Shown here: positions 34,256 through 44,849 of the stretch, one piece after another
Layout of the letters: each line of letters begins with the position of its first letter
Position numbering within the stretch: the first letter of the stretch is position 1
Origin: CAWCDJ01 sp963794265
GTDB taxonomy: Bacteria > Acidobacteriota > Terriglobia > Bryobacterales > Bryobacteraceae
Direction: 5' to 3'
NCBI GenBank assembly: GCA_963794265.1
Contig: CAWCDJ010000003.1
Span: 1,488,001-1,552,000, forward strand
Length of the DNA stretch: 64,000 nt
Notes under the pieces: model-generated
Databases searched by the model: none
The model's input: only the letters and a program-made list of their open reading frames with translations
Told to the model about the DNA's origin: nothing
Position numbers and translations under genes: made by a program

Positions 34256-34659
34256 TGCCTCTGCTGCGCCGCATCGACGCGCGCCTGCGCCCATGCCAGC
34301 GCCTCGAGCGAAATGGCCGGATCCACGCCCACCGCGGGGTTGACCACCTGTTCCTGCGCGCGTTTGAGATCCTGCCGCGCGCGCTCCACATCGATATCTT
34401 CGGCGCGTTCGGCGGCGTTCGCCAGCACGCGCACGCGGTCCGGCAGAACCTCCACGAAACCTCCCTGCACCGAAAGGTAACGCTTGCGGCCTCCCGCCGA
34501 ATAGCCGAGGAATCCCGTGCTGAGCTGGCCCAGAAGCGGGGCGTGGCCGGGCAGAACTCCCATGTAGCCGTTCTTTTCCGGTATCTGCACCTCTTCGACG
34601 GATTCCCGCACCATCAGGCGCTCCGGCGTCGCGACCTCCAGTTCCAGCATTTCCGGCAT
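34252..34659 (-). CDS. atpC: ATP synthase epsilon subunit
   Basis: A 135-residue epsilon subunit of the F1 rotor. The N-terminal beta-sandwich (LELEVATPERLM, GYMGVLPGHAPLLGQL) is followed by a helical hairpin (RAQQDLKRAQEQV region). It couples rotation and regulates hydrolysis. Last subunit gene of the operon, 3 bases after atpD. Confidence 0.95.
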   Translation of the reverse strand: MPEMLELEVATPERLMVRESVEEVQIPEKNGYMGVLPGHAPLLGQLSTGFLGYSAGGRKRYLSVQGGFVEVLPDRVRVLANAAERAEDIDVERARQDLKRAQEQVVNPAVGVDPAISLEALAWAQARVDAAQQRQ

Positions 34660-34662
34660 CGA

Positions 34663-36114
34663 TTATCCCCTCTTCAGCGCCTCGGCGCGTTCCAGCACTT
34701 CTTCAATGGTCCCCTGCATGTAGAAGGCCTGCTCCGGGATGTCGTCGTGCTTGCCCTCGACGATCTCCTGGAACCCTTTGACCGTGTCGGCCAGCTTCAC
34801 ATATTTCCCCGGGAAGCCGGTGAACTGCTCCGCCACGTGGAACGGCTGGCTGAGGAAGCGCTGGATCTTGCGCGCACGCGCCACGCTCAGCTTGTCTTCA
34901 TCCGACAGTTCGTCGATACCCAGAATCGCGATGATATCCTGCAGGTCCTTATAGCGCTGGAGGACGCCCTTCACCGCCTGCGCCACATCGTAGTGCTCCT
35001 GGCCTACGACCAGCGGGTCCAGAATGCGCGACGTGGAAGCCAGCGGATCGACCGCCGGGTAGATTCCGAGCGCCGCGATATCGCGCGACAGGTTGGTGGT
35101 GGCGTCGAGGTGCGCGAAGGCCGTGGCCGGAGCGGGATCCGTGTAGTCGTCGGCCGGCACGTAAATCGCCTGCACCGAGGTAATCGAACCATTCTTGGTG
35201 GAAGTGATGCGCTCCTGCAGTTCGCCCATTTCCGTGGCCAGGTTGGGCTGGTACCCGACGGCGCTCGGCATGCGGCCGAGCAACGCCGAAACCTCCGAGC
35301 CGGCCTGAGTAAAGCGGAAAATGTTGTCGATGAACAGCAGCACGTCCTGCCGCTCTTCGTCGCGGAAGTACTCGGCCACGGTCAACCCGGTCAGGCCGAC
35401 CCGCAGGCGGGCTCCGGGCGGCTCCGTCATCTGCCCGTAGATCAGCGCGCATTTCGACTTATGGAAATCGTGCGGATCGATCACGCCCGATTCCTGCATC
35501 TCGAGCCACAAATCATTGCCTTCGCGCGTGCGCTCGCCCACCCCGGCGAACACCGACACGCCCCCGTGCTTCTGGGCGATGTTGTTGATCAGTTCCTGGA
35601 TGATGACCGTCTTGCCTACGCCCGCGCCGCCGAACAGCCCGATCTTGCCGCCGCGCAGATACGGCTCGATCAGGTCGATGACCTTAATGCCGGTCTCGAA
35701 CATCTCGAGGCGCGTCGACTGATCTTCAAAGGAAGGTGCCGGCCGGTGGATCGAGTAATGCTTCTTGGCGTTCACCGGGCCCATTTCGTCTACCGGCTCG
35801 CCAATTACGTTCAGCACGCGGCCCAGGGTTTCGGGCCCCACCGGCACTTCCACCGGGCGCCCCAGGCTGATGGCCTTCATGCCCCGCACCAGGCCTTCGG
35901 TGGGCTGGAGGGCGATCGTCCGCACGCGGCCCTCGCCGATGTGCTGTTCCGCTTCGCAGATGATGTCGATCGGCTGCGGAACGTCATAGCCTTCGCTGGT
36001 CACGCGAATCGCGGTGTACAGCAGCGGGATCTGCCCTTCGGGAAATTCGCAGTCCACGGCCGGTCCGGCCACCTGGACTACCTTTCCGACTACCAATCCA
36101 TTGCTTGATGCCAT
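34663..36114 (-). CDS. atpD: ATP synthase beta subunit
   Basis: A 483-residue catalytic F1 subunit from ATG 36114 (a GTG at 36129 is an alternative). Walker A GGAGVGKTV, GERTREGNDLW with the catalytic Glu, LLFIDNIFRFTQAG and the ISALLGRMPSAVGYQPNLA region are standard. Catalytic site of ATP synthesis. Gap of 39 bases from atpG. Confidence 0.97.
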   Translation of the reverse strand: MASSNGLVVGKVVQVAGPAVDCEFPEGQIPLLYTAIRVTSEGYDVPQPIDIICEAEQHIGEGRVRTIALQPTEGLVRGMKAISLGRPVEVPVGPETLGRVLNVIGEPVDEMGPVNAKKHYSIHRPAPSFEDQSTRLEMFETGIKVIDLIEPYLRGGKIGLFGGAGVGKTVIIQELINNIAQKHGGVSVFAGVGERTREGNDLWLEMQESGVIDPHDFHKSKCALIYGQMTEPPGARLRVGLTGLTVAEYFRDEERQDVLLFIDNIFRFTQAGSEVSALLGRMPSAVGYQPNLATEMGELQERITSTKNGSITSVQAIYVPADDYTDPAPATAFAHLDATTNLSRDIAALGIYPAVDPLASTSRILDPLVVGQEHYDVAQAVKGVLQRYKDLQDIIAILGIDELSDEDKLSVARARKIQRFLSQPFHVAEQFTGFPGKYVKLADTVKGFQEIVEGKHDDIPEQAFYMQGTIEEVLERAEALKRG

Positions 36115-36153
36115 AATTTCCTTTTTCACCCGGGGCCGTGTGGTAACCGGCCT

Positions 36154-37006
<853 letters not shown>

Positions 37007-37014
<8 letters not shown>

Positions 37015-38542
37015 GGGAAGCCGAAAGGTTCTCCGCCACGAAACGGGCTTTGAACTCGTCGATGACGCTCGTGATCCGCGAGCGAAGCGCGTCGTCCAGG
37101 GCTTTCTTCGTGCGGATCTCCTCCCACAAGCTGCGGTGGGCGTTTTCGATGAACCGGTAGAGCTCCTCTTCGAACTTGCGGCAGGTTTCCACCGGCAGAT
37201 CGTCGAGGTAGCCCCTCGTGCCGGCGAACATGATGACTACCTGTTTTTCGAGCGGTAGCGGCTGATACTGCCCCTGCTTCAGGATCTCGACCAGGTGTTT
37301 GCCGCGGTTGAGTTGGTCGGTCGAGGCCTTGTCGAGGTCCGAACCGAACTGCGCGAACGCCGCCAGCGCGCGGTACTGCGCCAGGTCGAGACGCAGGCCG
37401 CCCGCGATCGACTTCATCGCCTTGGTCTGCGCGTTGCCGCCCACGCGGCTCACCGAGATGCCCACATTGATCGCCGGCCGCACATTGGAGTTGAACAGGT
37501 CGGCTTCCAGGAAGATCTGGCCATCGGTGATCGAGATGACGTTCGTCGGAATGTACGCCGAGACGTCTCCGGCTTGCGTTTCGATGACCGGCAGGGCTGT
37601 CAGCGACCCGCCTCCATGGGCGTTGTTCAGCTTCGCGGCGCGTTCGAGCAGCCGGCTGTGGAGATAAAACACGTCGCCCGGGTACGCCTCGCGCCCCGGT
37701 GGCCGCCGCAGGAGCAGCGAGATCTCGCGATAGGCCGCGGCGTGCTTCGAAAGATCGTCGTAGATGCACAGCGCGTGCCTGCCGCTGTCGCGGAAATACT
37801 CGCCCATCGCGCACCCGGCGAACGGCGCAATGTACTGCATGGGAGCCGGGTCCGACGCCGAGGCCGAAACCACGATGGTGTAATCCATCGCGCCGTAGTC
37901 TTCGAGCACCTTCACCACCTGGGCCACCGTGGAGCGCTTCTGCCCGATCGCGATATAGATGCAGATGACGTCGCCGCCCTTCTGGTTGATGATGGTGTCG
38001 AGGGCGATGGCTGTCTTACCGGTCTGCCGGTCTCCGATGATCAGCTCGCGCTGCCCGCGCCCGATCGGGATCATGGCGTCGACCGCCTTGAGGCCCGTCT
38101 GCATCGGTTCTTTCACCGGCTGCCGCGCGACAACCCCGGGAGCCAGCCGCTCCACCGGGAAGAATTCGGTGGTCTGCACCTGGCCCTTGCCGTCGATCGG
38201 CTGTCCCAGGGCGTTGACCACGCGCCCGACCAGCGCTTCTCCCACCGGCACCGACATGATGCGGCCGGTGCGGCGCACCTCGTCACCCTCTTTGATTTCC
38301 GTGAAATCGCCCAGCAGCACCGCCCCCACCTGGTCTTCTTCCAGGTTCATGGCGATTCCGGCCACATCGTGCGGAAATTCGATCAGTTCTCCGGCCATGA
38401 CCTTTTCCAGGCCATGAATGCGGGCGATGCCGTCGCCCACGGAAATGACCGAGCCGGTCTCGGTCACATCGATCGCCCTCTCATAGTTCTCAATCTCCTG
38501 TCGAAGGATGCTGGTGATTTCATCTGCTCGAATTTGAGCCAT
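37007..38542 (-). CDS. atpA: ATP synthase alpha subunit
   Basis: A 511-residue regulatory F1 subunit from ATG 38542 (MAQIRADEITSILRQEIENY), with Walker A GDRQTGKTA, CIYIAIGQKRSTV and the SDGQIFLE-like ITDGQIFLEADLFN. The frame is open 25 codons upstream, but only the ATG gives a standard N-terminus. 16 bases after atpH. Confidence 0.97.
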
Positions 38543-38558
38543 AATACCTCGTTGCCTG

Positions 38559-39113
38559 CTATGCTTCCGCGCCCAGTCGGCGTTCCAGCGTTTCCAGTTG
38601 GCCGCGCACCGAGCCATCGTAGATCCTGGAACCGATGCGCGTCACCGCGCCGCCGATCAGCGATTCGTCGATCGCGTAGCGGGCGCGAATCCGCTTGCCT
38701 GTGAGCCGCTCCAGTTGCGCCGTCAGCGCGGCGCGCTGCGCCCCGGTGAGTTCGCGCGCCGATTGCACGTCAGCGCGGGCAAACCCCATCCGCTCGTCTA
38801 CGATCTGTTCGAAAGCGGCCAGGATCTCCGATACCAGCGGAATCCGCCGGTGATCCATCAGTACGAACAAAAAATTCCGCGTAACCCGCGACAGCTTCAA
38901 CAGGTCCGCCAGACGCCCGATCACCGCCCGCTTGCGTCCGATCGGGATAGCCGGAGTGACCAGCACTTCGCGCAGGTCCGGGGAAGCTTTCAGCGCGTCC
39001 TCGAAGGCGCTCAGTTCCGAGACGGCGTCCTTCGGGCGCAGACTCGCATCGCCTTGCGTCACAACGTCCGCAAGGGCATTCGCGTATCGCGCGGCTACTG
39101 CTGAGAGTGTCAT
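38559..39113 (-). CDS. atpH: ATP synthase delta subunit
   Basis: A 184-residue peripheral-stalk subunit (AARYANALADV at the N-terminus, PAIPIGRKRAVI and the C-terminal IGSRIYDGSVRGQLETL). Bridges the b subunits to F1. 6 bases after atpF. Confidence 0.94.
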   Translation of the reverse strand: MTLSAVAARYANALADVVTQGDASLRPKDAVSELSAFEDALKASPDLREVLVTPAIPIGRKRAVIGRLADLLKLSRVTRNFLFVLMDHRRIPLVSEILAAFEQIVDERMGFARADVQSARELTGAQRAALTAQLERLTGKRIRARYAIDESLIGGAVTRIGSRIYDGSVRGQLETLERRLGAEA

Positions 39114-39119
39114 TTCGTT

Positions 39120-39728
39120 TTAGATGCCTTGCGCGACCAGCGCCGGCTGATCCAGCTTGCGAACGAAGTTGCCGACCAGTTCGTCCTGCAGATCGTCGGA
39201 CATGCGCCCGCGGATCTTCTGACCCGCCAGGTCCACCGCCAGGGCCGCGGCATAACGCTTCAGTTCCACCCGGGCCGCCCGCCCGGCCGCCTCGATCTCC
39301 TGCTCCGCGTGAGCCTGGATTTTGGCCGCATCGGCCGCGGTCTGCGCCGCCAGTCGCTCGGTCTCCGCCGTTGCCTCGCGCTGCGATTCCTCGCGCAGGG
39401 CGGCAATCTCGCCTTCCAGGTTCGCCAGTCGGCGTTCGATCTCCGCAACGCGCTGATCCGCTTCCTTCCGCAGATCGGCCGCTTCGATCAGGTCCTTCCG
39501 GATCTTGCGCGACCGCCCCGCGTAGAACGGTCCGGCGTTCTTGTATACCAGGTAGCCTAAAGCGCCCGCCAGAAGAATGAAGTTGGCCCACATCCAGGCC
39601 AGGGTCTTGCCGTGCTCTTCCTCGCCGGGAGCCGTGCCGTGAGCCACCGCCGCGCTTTCCTGTGCCCGCAAGGCGGGAGCCATCCCCGCCAGCCCACAGC
39701 ATAACGCCGCAATTGCCAGAAGTCTCAT
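39120..39728 (-). CDS. atpF: ATP synthase b subunit
   Basis: A 202-residue peripheral stalk subunit with an unusual extra N-terminal hydrophobic segment (MRLLAIAALCCGLAGMAPALRA), resembling a signal peptide, before the usual membrane anchor (WMWANFILLAGALGYLVY) and the long charged coiled coil (EIAALREESQREATAET). The extra segment could be cleaved. ATG overlaps the stop of atpF' by 4 bases. Confidence 0.88.
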   Translation of the reverse strand: MRLLAIAALCCGLAGMAPALRAQESAAVAHGTAPGEEEHGKTLAWMWANFILLAGALGYLVYKNAGPFYAGRSRKIRKDLIEAADLRKEADQRVAEIERRLANLEGEIAALREESQREATAETERLAAQTAADAAKIQAHAEQEIEAAGRAARVELKRYAAALAVDLAGQKIRGRMSDDLQDELVGNFVRKLDQPALVAQGI

Positions 39729-40177
39729 GCGGCAGCCCTCCCCTCCAGGATCGATTGCACGATTTCCTCCGCCAGCGATTCGCTCTGGCCGGCCAGCGAC
39801 GATTTCGCCGCCTCCACATCCTGCGCGATCCGCTGCTTCGCTTCCTGGATCATCGCCTCCGTGCGCTGCCGTGCTTCGGCCAGTTGGGCGGCGTGCTGCT
39901 GCTGCAAGGACCTGTGGAGCTGTTCCTGCGCCTGGTATACTTCGGCCCGCGCGGACCGCATCGCGGCCTCGTATTCTTCAGCCTTGGCGGCGGCGCGCTC
40001 GATACTCAGTTCGGCAAGCTTGCGGGCCCCTTCCGTGGCCTCGTAGCGTTGGTGGAGAACCTTCTCCAGCGGCTTGAAAAAAACATTCTTTAAATAGAAG
40101 TGCAGAAGCACGACCAGTATGAATGTCGGCAACGCTTTCAGCAGTAATTCACCCAGTTGGTGCAGTATGACGTCCAT
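39725..40177 (-). CDS. atpF': ATP synthase b' subunit
   Basis: A 150-residue second b-type subunit: one N-terminal membrane helix (LPTFILVVLLHFYLKNVFF) then a coiled coil (RYEATEGARKLAELSIERAAAKA). With atpF it would form a b/b' heterodimer. First gene of the operon; no a or c subunit gene is next to it, only the divergent transporter. Confidence 0.88.
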   Translation of the reverse strand: MDVILHQLGELLLKALPTFILVVLLHFYLKNVFFKPLEKVLHQRYEATEGARKLAELSIERAAAKAEEYEAAMRSARAEVYQAQEQLHRSLQQQHAAQLAEARQRTEAMIQEAKQRIAQDVEAAKSSLAGQSESLAEEIVQSILEGRAAA

Positions 40178-40331
40178 GAGATTTCTGACGGAGAGACCAG
40201 TGGAAGCCCTTTAAGGAGAATAGAGTAGCATTCCCAGAAATGCGGAGTCAACCGCACCGCCGGGTGGTGCTTCCGGCTCCGGCGCCCTCTTTCCCCGGCC
40301 CCTTCAAGCATCATAAGATACAAGAATACGG

Positions 40332-41897
40332 ATGCCGTCAACCGCAGCGGAACCCCAACCTCAAGTGAATCCCTGGATCGTGGCTGTCGCCGTGATGTTC
40401 GCGACGTTCATGGAAGTCCTGGACACCACCGTCGTCAACGTTTCCCTTCCTCACATCGCCGGCAGCCTCTCAGCCAGCGTCGATGAAGCATCCTGGGCCC
40501 TCACCTCGTACCTGGTCGCCAATGCCATTGTCCTCCCTATGACCGGGTGGCTCGCCAACTATTTCGGCCGCAAACGAACCCTCTTGTCCGCGGTTTTCGG
40601 GTTCACCGCTGCTTCGTTCCTCTGCGGCCTGGCGCCCACCCTGCCCATTTTGATCTTCTTTCGCGTGATTCAGGGAGCTACCGGAGGCTGTCTTCAGCCT
40701 CTTTCCCAGGCCGTGATGCTGGAGGCGTTTCCCCCCAGGGACCGCAGCAAAGCGATGGCTTTTTGGGGACTCGGCATCGTGGTCGCCCCGATGCTCGGCC
40801 CAGTGCTGGGCGGCTGGCTCACCGACAACTTCAGTTGGCGCTGGGTGTTTTATATCAACCTCCCGGTGGGCCTGGCGTCCGTTATCATGACCCGCCTGTT
40901 CATCTTCGACCCTCCCTACATCCGCCGTTCGGATCGGGGCATCGACTATTGGGGAATGGGCATGCTGGCCGTCGGCGTGGGCGCCCTGCAGATTCTCCTC
41001 GATAAGGGCCAGGAAGAGGATTGGTTCTCCTCCAACTGGATGGTTGCGCTCGCCATCGTGGCCACCGTCGGCATCCTCTGGTTCATCATCCACGAACTCC
41101 GGTCGCCCAACCCCGTGGTGCACTTGAGGGTCTTCAAGGAACGTACCTATAGCGCCGGCGTCTTTCTGATGACGATTCTCGGGTTCATCCTTTACGGCAG
41201 CATGCTGCTGCTCCCGATCTTCCTCCAGACGCTGCTCGGGTACCCCGCCCTGGACGCCGGTGTCGCCATGGCGCCGCGCGGATTGGGTTCCTTCCTCATG
41301 ATGCCGGTGGTGGGCACGGTCCTCGGCAGGTTCGACCCCCGCAAAGTGCTGGCGGTCGGCCTGGTAGGCGCCGCCTGGACCCTGTACCAGCTTGGCAACC
41401 TGAACCTGAATGCCGGCTACTGGGACATCTTCTGGCCCCAGTTCATCCAGGGCGCGGCGCTGGCTCTGCTGTTCGTGCCACTGACCACCGCCACGATGGA
41501 CCCCATACCCAAGGAGGAGATGGGCAACGCCACCAGTATGTTCAACCTCATGCGGAACATCGGCGGCAGCGTGGGCATCGCCAGCGCCACCACCTATCTC
41601 TTCCGCCGCCAACAGTTTCACACCCACCTGCTGGGGGCGAATGTGACCCCTTACAGCAACCGCACCCGGAACTATCTGCTGGGGATGCAAAATGCTCTCT
41701 CGGCCCACGGGGTCGATCCGTCCACGGCGGCGCACCTGTCCTACGGCAGCCTTTGGGGGGTCGTGCAACGGAATGCCGCCATGCTCTCGTTCGTCGATAC
41801 GTTTCGCGCGATGGCGATCGTGTTTCTGCTGGTACTGCCCCTGCTGCTGCTCATGCGAAGGCCCAAGCACCAGGGCGGCCCGGCCGCCATGCACTAG
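40332..41897 (+). CDS. DHA2-family (EmrB/QacA) MFS drug transporter
   Basis: A 521-residue, 14-helix proton-driven exporter. The DHA2 signature VLDTTVVNVSLPHIAGSL and the loop motif GWLANYFGRKR are near the start; the motif C segment (GLGIVVAPMLGPVLGGW) and multiple helices follow. Members export antibiotics and lipophilic cations. Divergent from the ATP synthase operon; the intervening 154 bases have TAAGAT as a weak -10 but no clear operator. No adjacent membrane-fusion or regulator gene is present. Confidence 0.92.
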   Translation: MPSTAAEPQPQVNPWIVAVAVMFATFMEVLDTTVVNVSLPHIAGSLSASVDEASWALTSYLVANAIVLPMTGWLANYFGRKRTLLSAVFGFTAASFLCGLAPTLPILIFFRVIQGATGGCLQPLSQAVMLEAFPPRDRSKAMAFWGLGIVVAPMLGPVLGGWLTDNFSWRWVFYINLPVGLASVIMTRLFIFDPPYIRRSDRGIDYWGMGMLAVGVGALQILLDKGQEEDWFSSNWMVALAIVATVGILWFIIHELRSPNPVVHLRVFKERTYSAGVFLMTILGFILYGSMLLLPIFLQTLLGYPALDAGVAMAPRGLGSFLMMPVVGTVLGRFDPRKVLAVGLVGAAWTLYQLGNLNLNAGYWDIFWPQFIQGAALALLFVPLTTATMDPIPKEEMGNATSMFNLMRNIGGSVGIASATTYLFRRQQFHTHLLGANVTPYSNRTRNYLLGMQNALSAHGVDPSTAAHLSYGSLWGVVQRNAAMLSFVDTFRAMAIVFLLVLPLLLLMRRPKHQGGPAAMH

Positions 41898-41930
41898 TTT
41901 GGTGCGGCATGCAAAATGCGTATTATCCAA

Positions 41931-42017
41931 AGCCGCCCGGCCCGCTCCCTGACGGTCGCGGCTCTGTTGTTTTGCATGATCTTACAGAGCCGCGACCGTG
42001 ATGGAGCGGGCCGGCTT
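41931..42017. repeat. Long imperfect hairpin (dispersed repeat)
   Basis: Left arm 41931-41967 (AGCCG, CGGCCCGCTCC, TGACGGTCGCGGCTCTGT) pairs with right arm 41984-42017 (ACAGAGCCGCGACCGT to GGAGCGGGCCGGCTT) around a 16-base loop. It lies between two convergent genes, where it could act as a bidirectional terminator. A half copy occurs at 17347-17370, so it is a repeat family of REP type. Confidence 0.8.
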
Positions 42018-42030
42018 CCGCCGCAGACCA

Positions 42031-42978
42031 CTAGGAGCGGCGCCTGACGTTCCGTTTTGCCCCGGTGACCGCCGCGTCGAGCCGGGCCCCCAGCTTCTCG
42101 AAGCCAGGCTTGGGGCCGCTCCATCGCAATTCCTCCACGTCGCCGAAGAGCGCAATGCGGGTCTCGAGCGTGGCTAGCGTCCGGAACAGCAGCGCACGGT
42201 CGCGCTGGCTTGAAAGCGTCTGCGCAAGGGCGCCGGCACCGTTGACGTTCACGCGCCACTCGCGCCAATCCGCCGGGATCGCTTCCAGGTGGACGAACCT
42301 CGCCAGGACGGCAGCCGACGACTTGGCCCCCCACCCCGGCAGGCCCGGGTACCCATCCGCCGCATCGCCCACCAGCGCCAGATAGTCCGGAATCGACTCC
42401 GGTGGTACCCCGAACTTCCGGACCACGCCAGCATCATCGAGCGTGACCCCCGTGCGGCGGTTCAACTGGACGATCCGGCTACCGCGCACGCATTGAGCGA
42501 GGTCCTTGTCCGGCGTGCAGACGATCACGCGCTCGACGCGCGCATCCCGAGCCGCTGCCACCGCCCCGGCCGCAAGGGCGTCGTCCGCCTCGAACTCCAC
42601 CATCGGCCAGACCACAATCCCGGCCGCCGCGAGGACCTCTTCGAGCAGTGGGAACTGGCCCAGAAGCTCGGGTTCGACCCCGTCGCCGGTTTTGTATCCA
42701 GCCCACAAACGGTTGCGGAATGACTCGATCACGTGATCCGTGGCAACCGCCACGTGCGTGGCCCCGCCGCGGATCATGCCCAGCACCGAGGCGAGCACGC
42801 CCCGCACCGCCGCCAACTCGCAGCCCTGCGGATCCCGCGCGGACGGCAGTGCATAGTAGTGCCGGAACAGTTCGTACGTACCGTCGATCAGATAGATATC
42901 CAGTGTGCCGCTCCAGCACAACCTTACCGGATCGGCCGCCTTGCGGCAATCCGTAGGACGGGGGCTGCTCCACTCCAC
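42031..42978 (-). CDS. Free-standing 5'-3' exonuclease (FEN/Pol I N-terminal type)
   Basis: A 315-residue protein with the 5'-nuclease core: DIYLIDGTYELFRHYYAL, VEFEADDALAAGA, TPDKDLAQ (metal-site Asp) and the helix-hairpin-helix GDAADGYPGLPGWGAKSSA. It lacks polymerase, so it is like small 5'-3' exonucleases that remove primers or flaps. Start is uncertain: GTG 42978 or a TTG/CTG near 42921 closer to the conserved domain. It faces the transporter end-on. Confidence 0.85.
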   Translation of the reverse strand: MEWSSPRPTDCRKAADPVRLCWSGTLDIYLIDGTYELFRHYYALPSARDPQGCELAAVRGVLASVLGMIRGGATHVAVATDHVIESFRNRLWAGYKTGDGVEPELLGQFPLLEEVLAAAGIVVWPMVEFEADDALAAGAVAAARDARVERVIVCTPDKDLAQCVRGSRIVQLNRRTGVTLDDAGVVRKFGVPPESIPDYLALVGDAADGYPGLPGWGAKSSAAVLARFVHLEAIPADWREWRVNVNGAGALAQTLSSQRDRALLFRTLATLETRIALFGDVEELRWSGPKPGFEKLGARLDAAVTGAKRNVRRRS

Positions 42979-43089
42979 AGGTGCCCGAGCCCGATGCTCC
43001 CGTGGGCGCGCTCTTGTATACTGTCTGCGAGATCAGGATGGCGAAACGGGCGATCGTGTCCCACCAATCGATTTGAGGGTCCGGAAAAC

Positions 43090-44784
43090 ATGAAATCAAA
43101 CAGACGCGAGTTCATCCAGACAATAGGGACGGGAGCATCTGGAATTGCCGTTGGAGCAGCGGCAATCTCCACCGGGTGTTCTCAGGCCCCCCAAGAGGCG
43201 ACAGCGGCGGGCCCGGACGGGCAGATTCTGCTGGTCGGCGATCAAATCGCGGTAACCAATACCGAATATGGAAAGGTCAGAGGGTACGTGCTCCGGGGCA
43301 TCCATTACTTTCTCGGCATGCCCTATGGCGCGGATACGTCCGGAGCGAACCGGTTCCTGCCGCCGCAGAAGCCCAAACCCTGGACCGATGTTTACCCGGC
43401 GCTCTGGTGGGGCAATTCGGCGCCCCAAAATATGGACAACCGCTATGCCAACAAGTACTCGTCATTCCGGGACCATTGGAACTATGACGACGTAAGCGAG
43501 GATTGTCTCCGGATCAACGTCTTCACGCCTGCGATCAACGACGGCAAGAAGAGACCCGTGATGTTCTGGATCCACGGTGGCGGGTACACGAACGGCAACG
43601 GGATCGAGCAGGACGGGTACAACGGCGAGAACTTTGCCCGCTTGGGTGACGTGGTCTTTTGCTCCATCAATCACCGGCTGGGTCCTCTGGGGTTCTGCAA
43701 TCTCGCGGGAGTGGGCGGAGAGAAGTTCGCCGCGTCTGGGAATGTAGGCATGCTGGACATCGTGGCTGCTCTCGAGTGGGTTCGCGACAACATCTCGAAC
43801 TTCGGCGGCGACCCGGGGAACGTCACGATTATGGGGCAATCGGGCGGCGGCGCTAAGGTCTGCCTCCTCACCGCGATGCCTGCGGCCAAGGGGTTGTTCC
43901 ACAAAGCTGTCGTGCTGAGCGGAGCCGCCCGGAAAGCGGGAGACAAAGCGAATTCCGAGAAATTGGGCGCCGCGGTGCTGAAAGAGGCCGGGCTGAAACC
44001 CAACCAGTTGGATAAGCTTCAGGCCATGCCCTGGAAGGACTTCGATGCCATCGCCACCAAAGCACAGCAGGCCTTGGCGAAGGAATCAGGGCCCGGGGGC
44101 GGCCTGGCGCGCGGATTCAGCCCGGTTGTGGACGGCACAATTCTGCCCCAGCACCCCTACGATCCCGAGGCGGCACCGGCGGCAGCAAACGTTCCGATGA
44201 TCATCAGTTCCGTTCAGAACGAACAGTCGCCCAGTTGGTTTGATTCCTCCCTGGAATCGATCACCCTGGATCAGGTGGTGGAGAAGGTCAAGGTAAGAGC
44301 AGGCTTCGGGGCGGGCTTCGGCGACAAAGCGAAGGAGGTCGTCGATTCCTACGTGAAAGCATTCCCGGGCAAGAAGCCGGTGGAGATCTGGTCGCTCGTC
44401 AGCAGCAACCGGCAGAGCGTGGTGGCGCTGGCGGATGTGAAATCCAGGCAGCCCGCCCCGGTATATGTCGATTGGTTCACCTGGCAACCTCCCCTGTTCG
44501 ACCACCGAATGCGCGCGTTCCACTGTGTGGATATCAGTTTCTGGTTCTACAACACGGATCTGATGCTGACGCACACGGGAGGCGGCCCGAAACCCAGAGC
44601 GCTGTCGGCTAAGATGGCCGGTGCTTTGCTGCAATTCATGAAGACCGGCGATCCAAATGGCGGGGGGCTTCCCACCTGGCCCAAATACTCCTCCGCCAAC
44701 GGCGAAACGATGGTCCTCGGCGATATCTCCGAGGCGAAGAACGACCCGGATCGGGAGGCTAGAAAAGCGCTGCCCGTAACCTAA
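43090..44784 (+). CDS. Exported type-B carboxylesterase
   Basis: A 564-residue esterase with Tat-like N-terminus (SNRREFIQTIGTGASG) and lipobox-like STGCSQ. The catalytic Ser is in GQSGGGAKV; the preceding PVMFWIHGGGYTNGNG oxyanion hole and SEDCLRINVF are typical of the family; the remaining catalytic residues are later in the chain. Hydrolyses esters of unknown kind in the periplasm or on the outer membrane. First of a plus-strand series of secreted enzymes. Confidence 0.9.
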   Translation: MKSNRREFIQTIGTGASGIAVGAAAISTGCSQAPQEATAAGPDGQILLVGDQIAVTNTEYGKVRGYVLRGIHYFLGMPYGADTSGANRFLPPQKPKPWTDVYPALWWGNSAPQNMDNRYANKYSSFRDHWNYDDVSEDCLRINVFTPAINDGKKRPVMFWIHGGGYTNGNGIEQDGYNGENFARLGDVVFCSINHRLGPLGFCNLAGVGGEKFAASGNVGMLDIVAALEWVRDNISNFGGDPGNVTIMGQSGGGAKVCLLTAMPAAKGLFHKAVVLSGAARKAGDKANSEKLGAAVLKEAGLKPNQLDKLQAMPWKDFDAIATKAQQALAKESGPGGGLARGFSPVVDGTILPQHPYDPEAAPAAANVPMIISSVQNEQSPSWFDSSLESITLDQVVEKVKVRAGFGAGFGDKAKEVVDSYVKAFPGKKPVEIWSLVSSNRQSVVALADVKSRQPAPVYVDWFTWQPPLFDHRMRAFHCVDISFWFYNTDLMLTHTGGGPKPRALSAKMAGALLQFMKTGDPNGGGLPTWPKYSSANGETMVLGDISEAKNDPDREARKALPVT

Positions 44785-44849
44785 TCGGTAATCTCCGGCG
44801 GATTGCGGTTCTCTTGCGAAGCCCTAATCCGAATAAGATGGGAGATACC

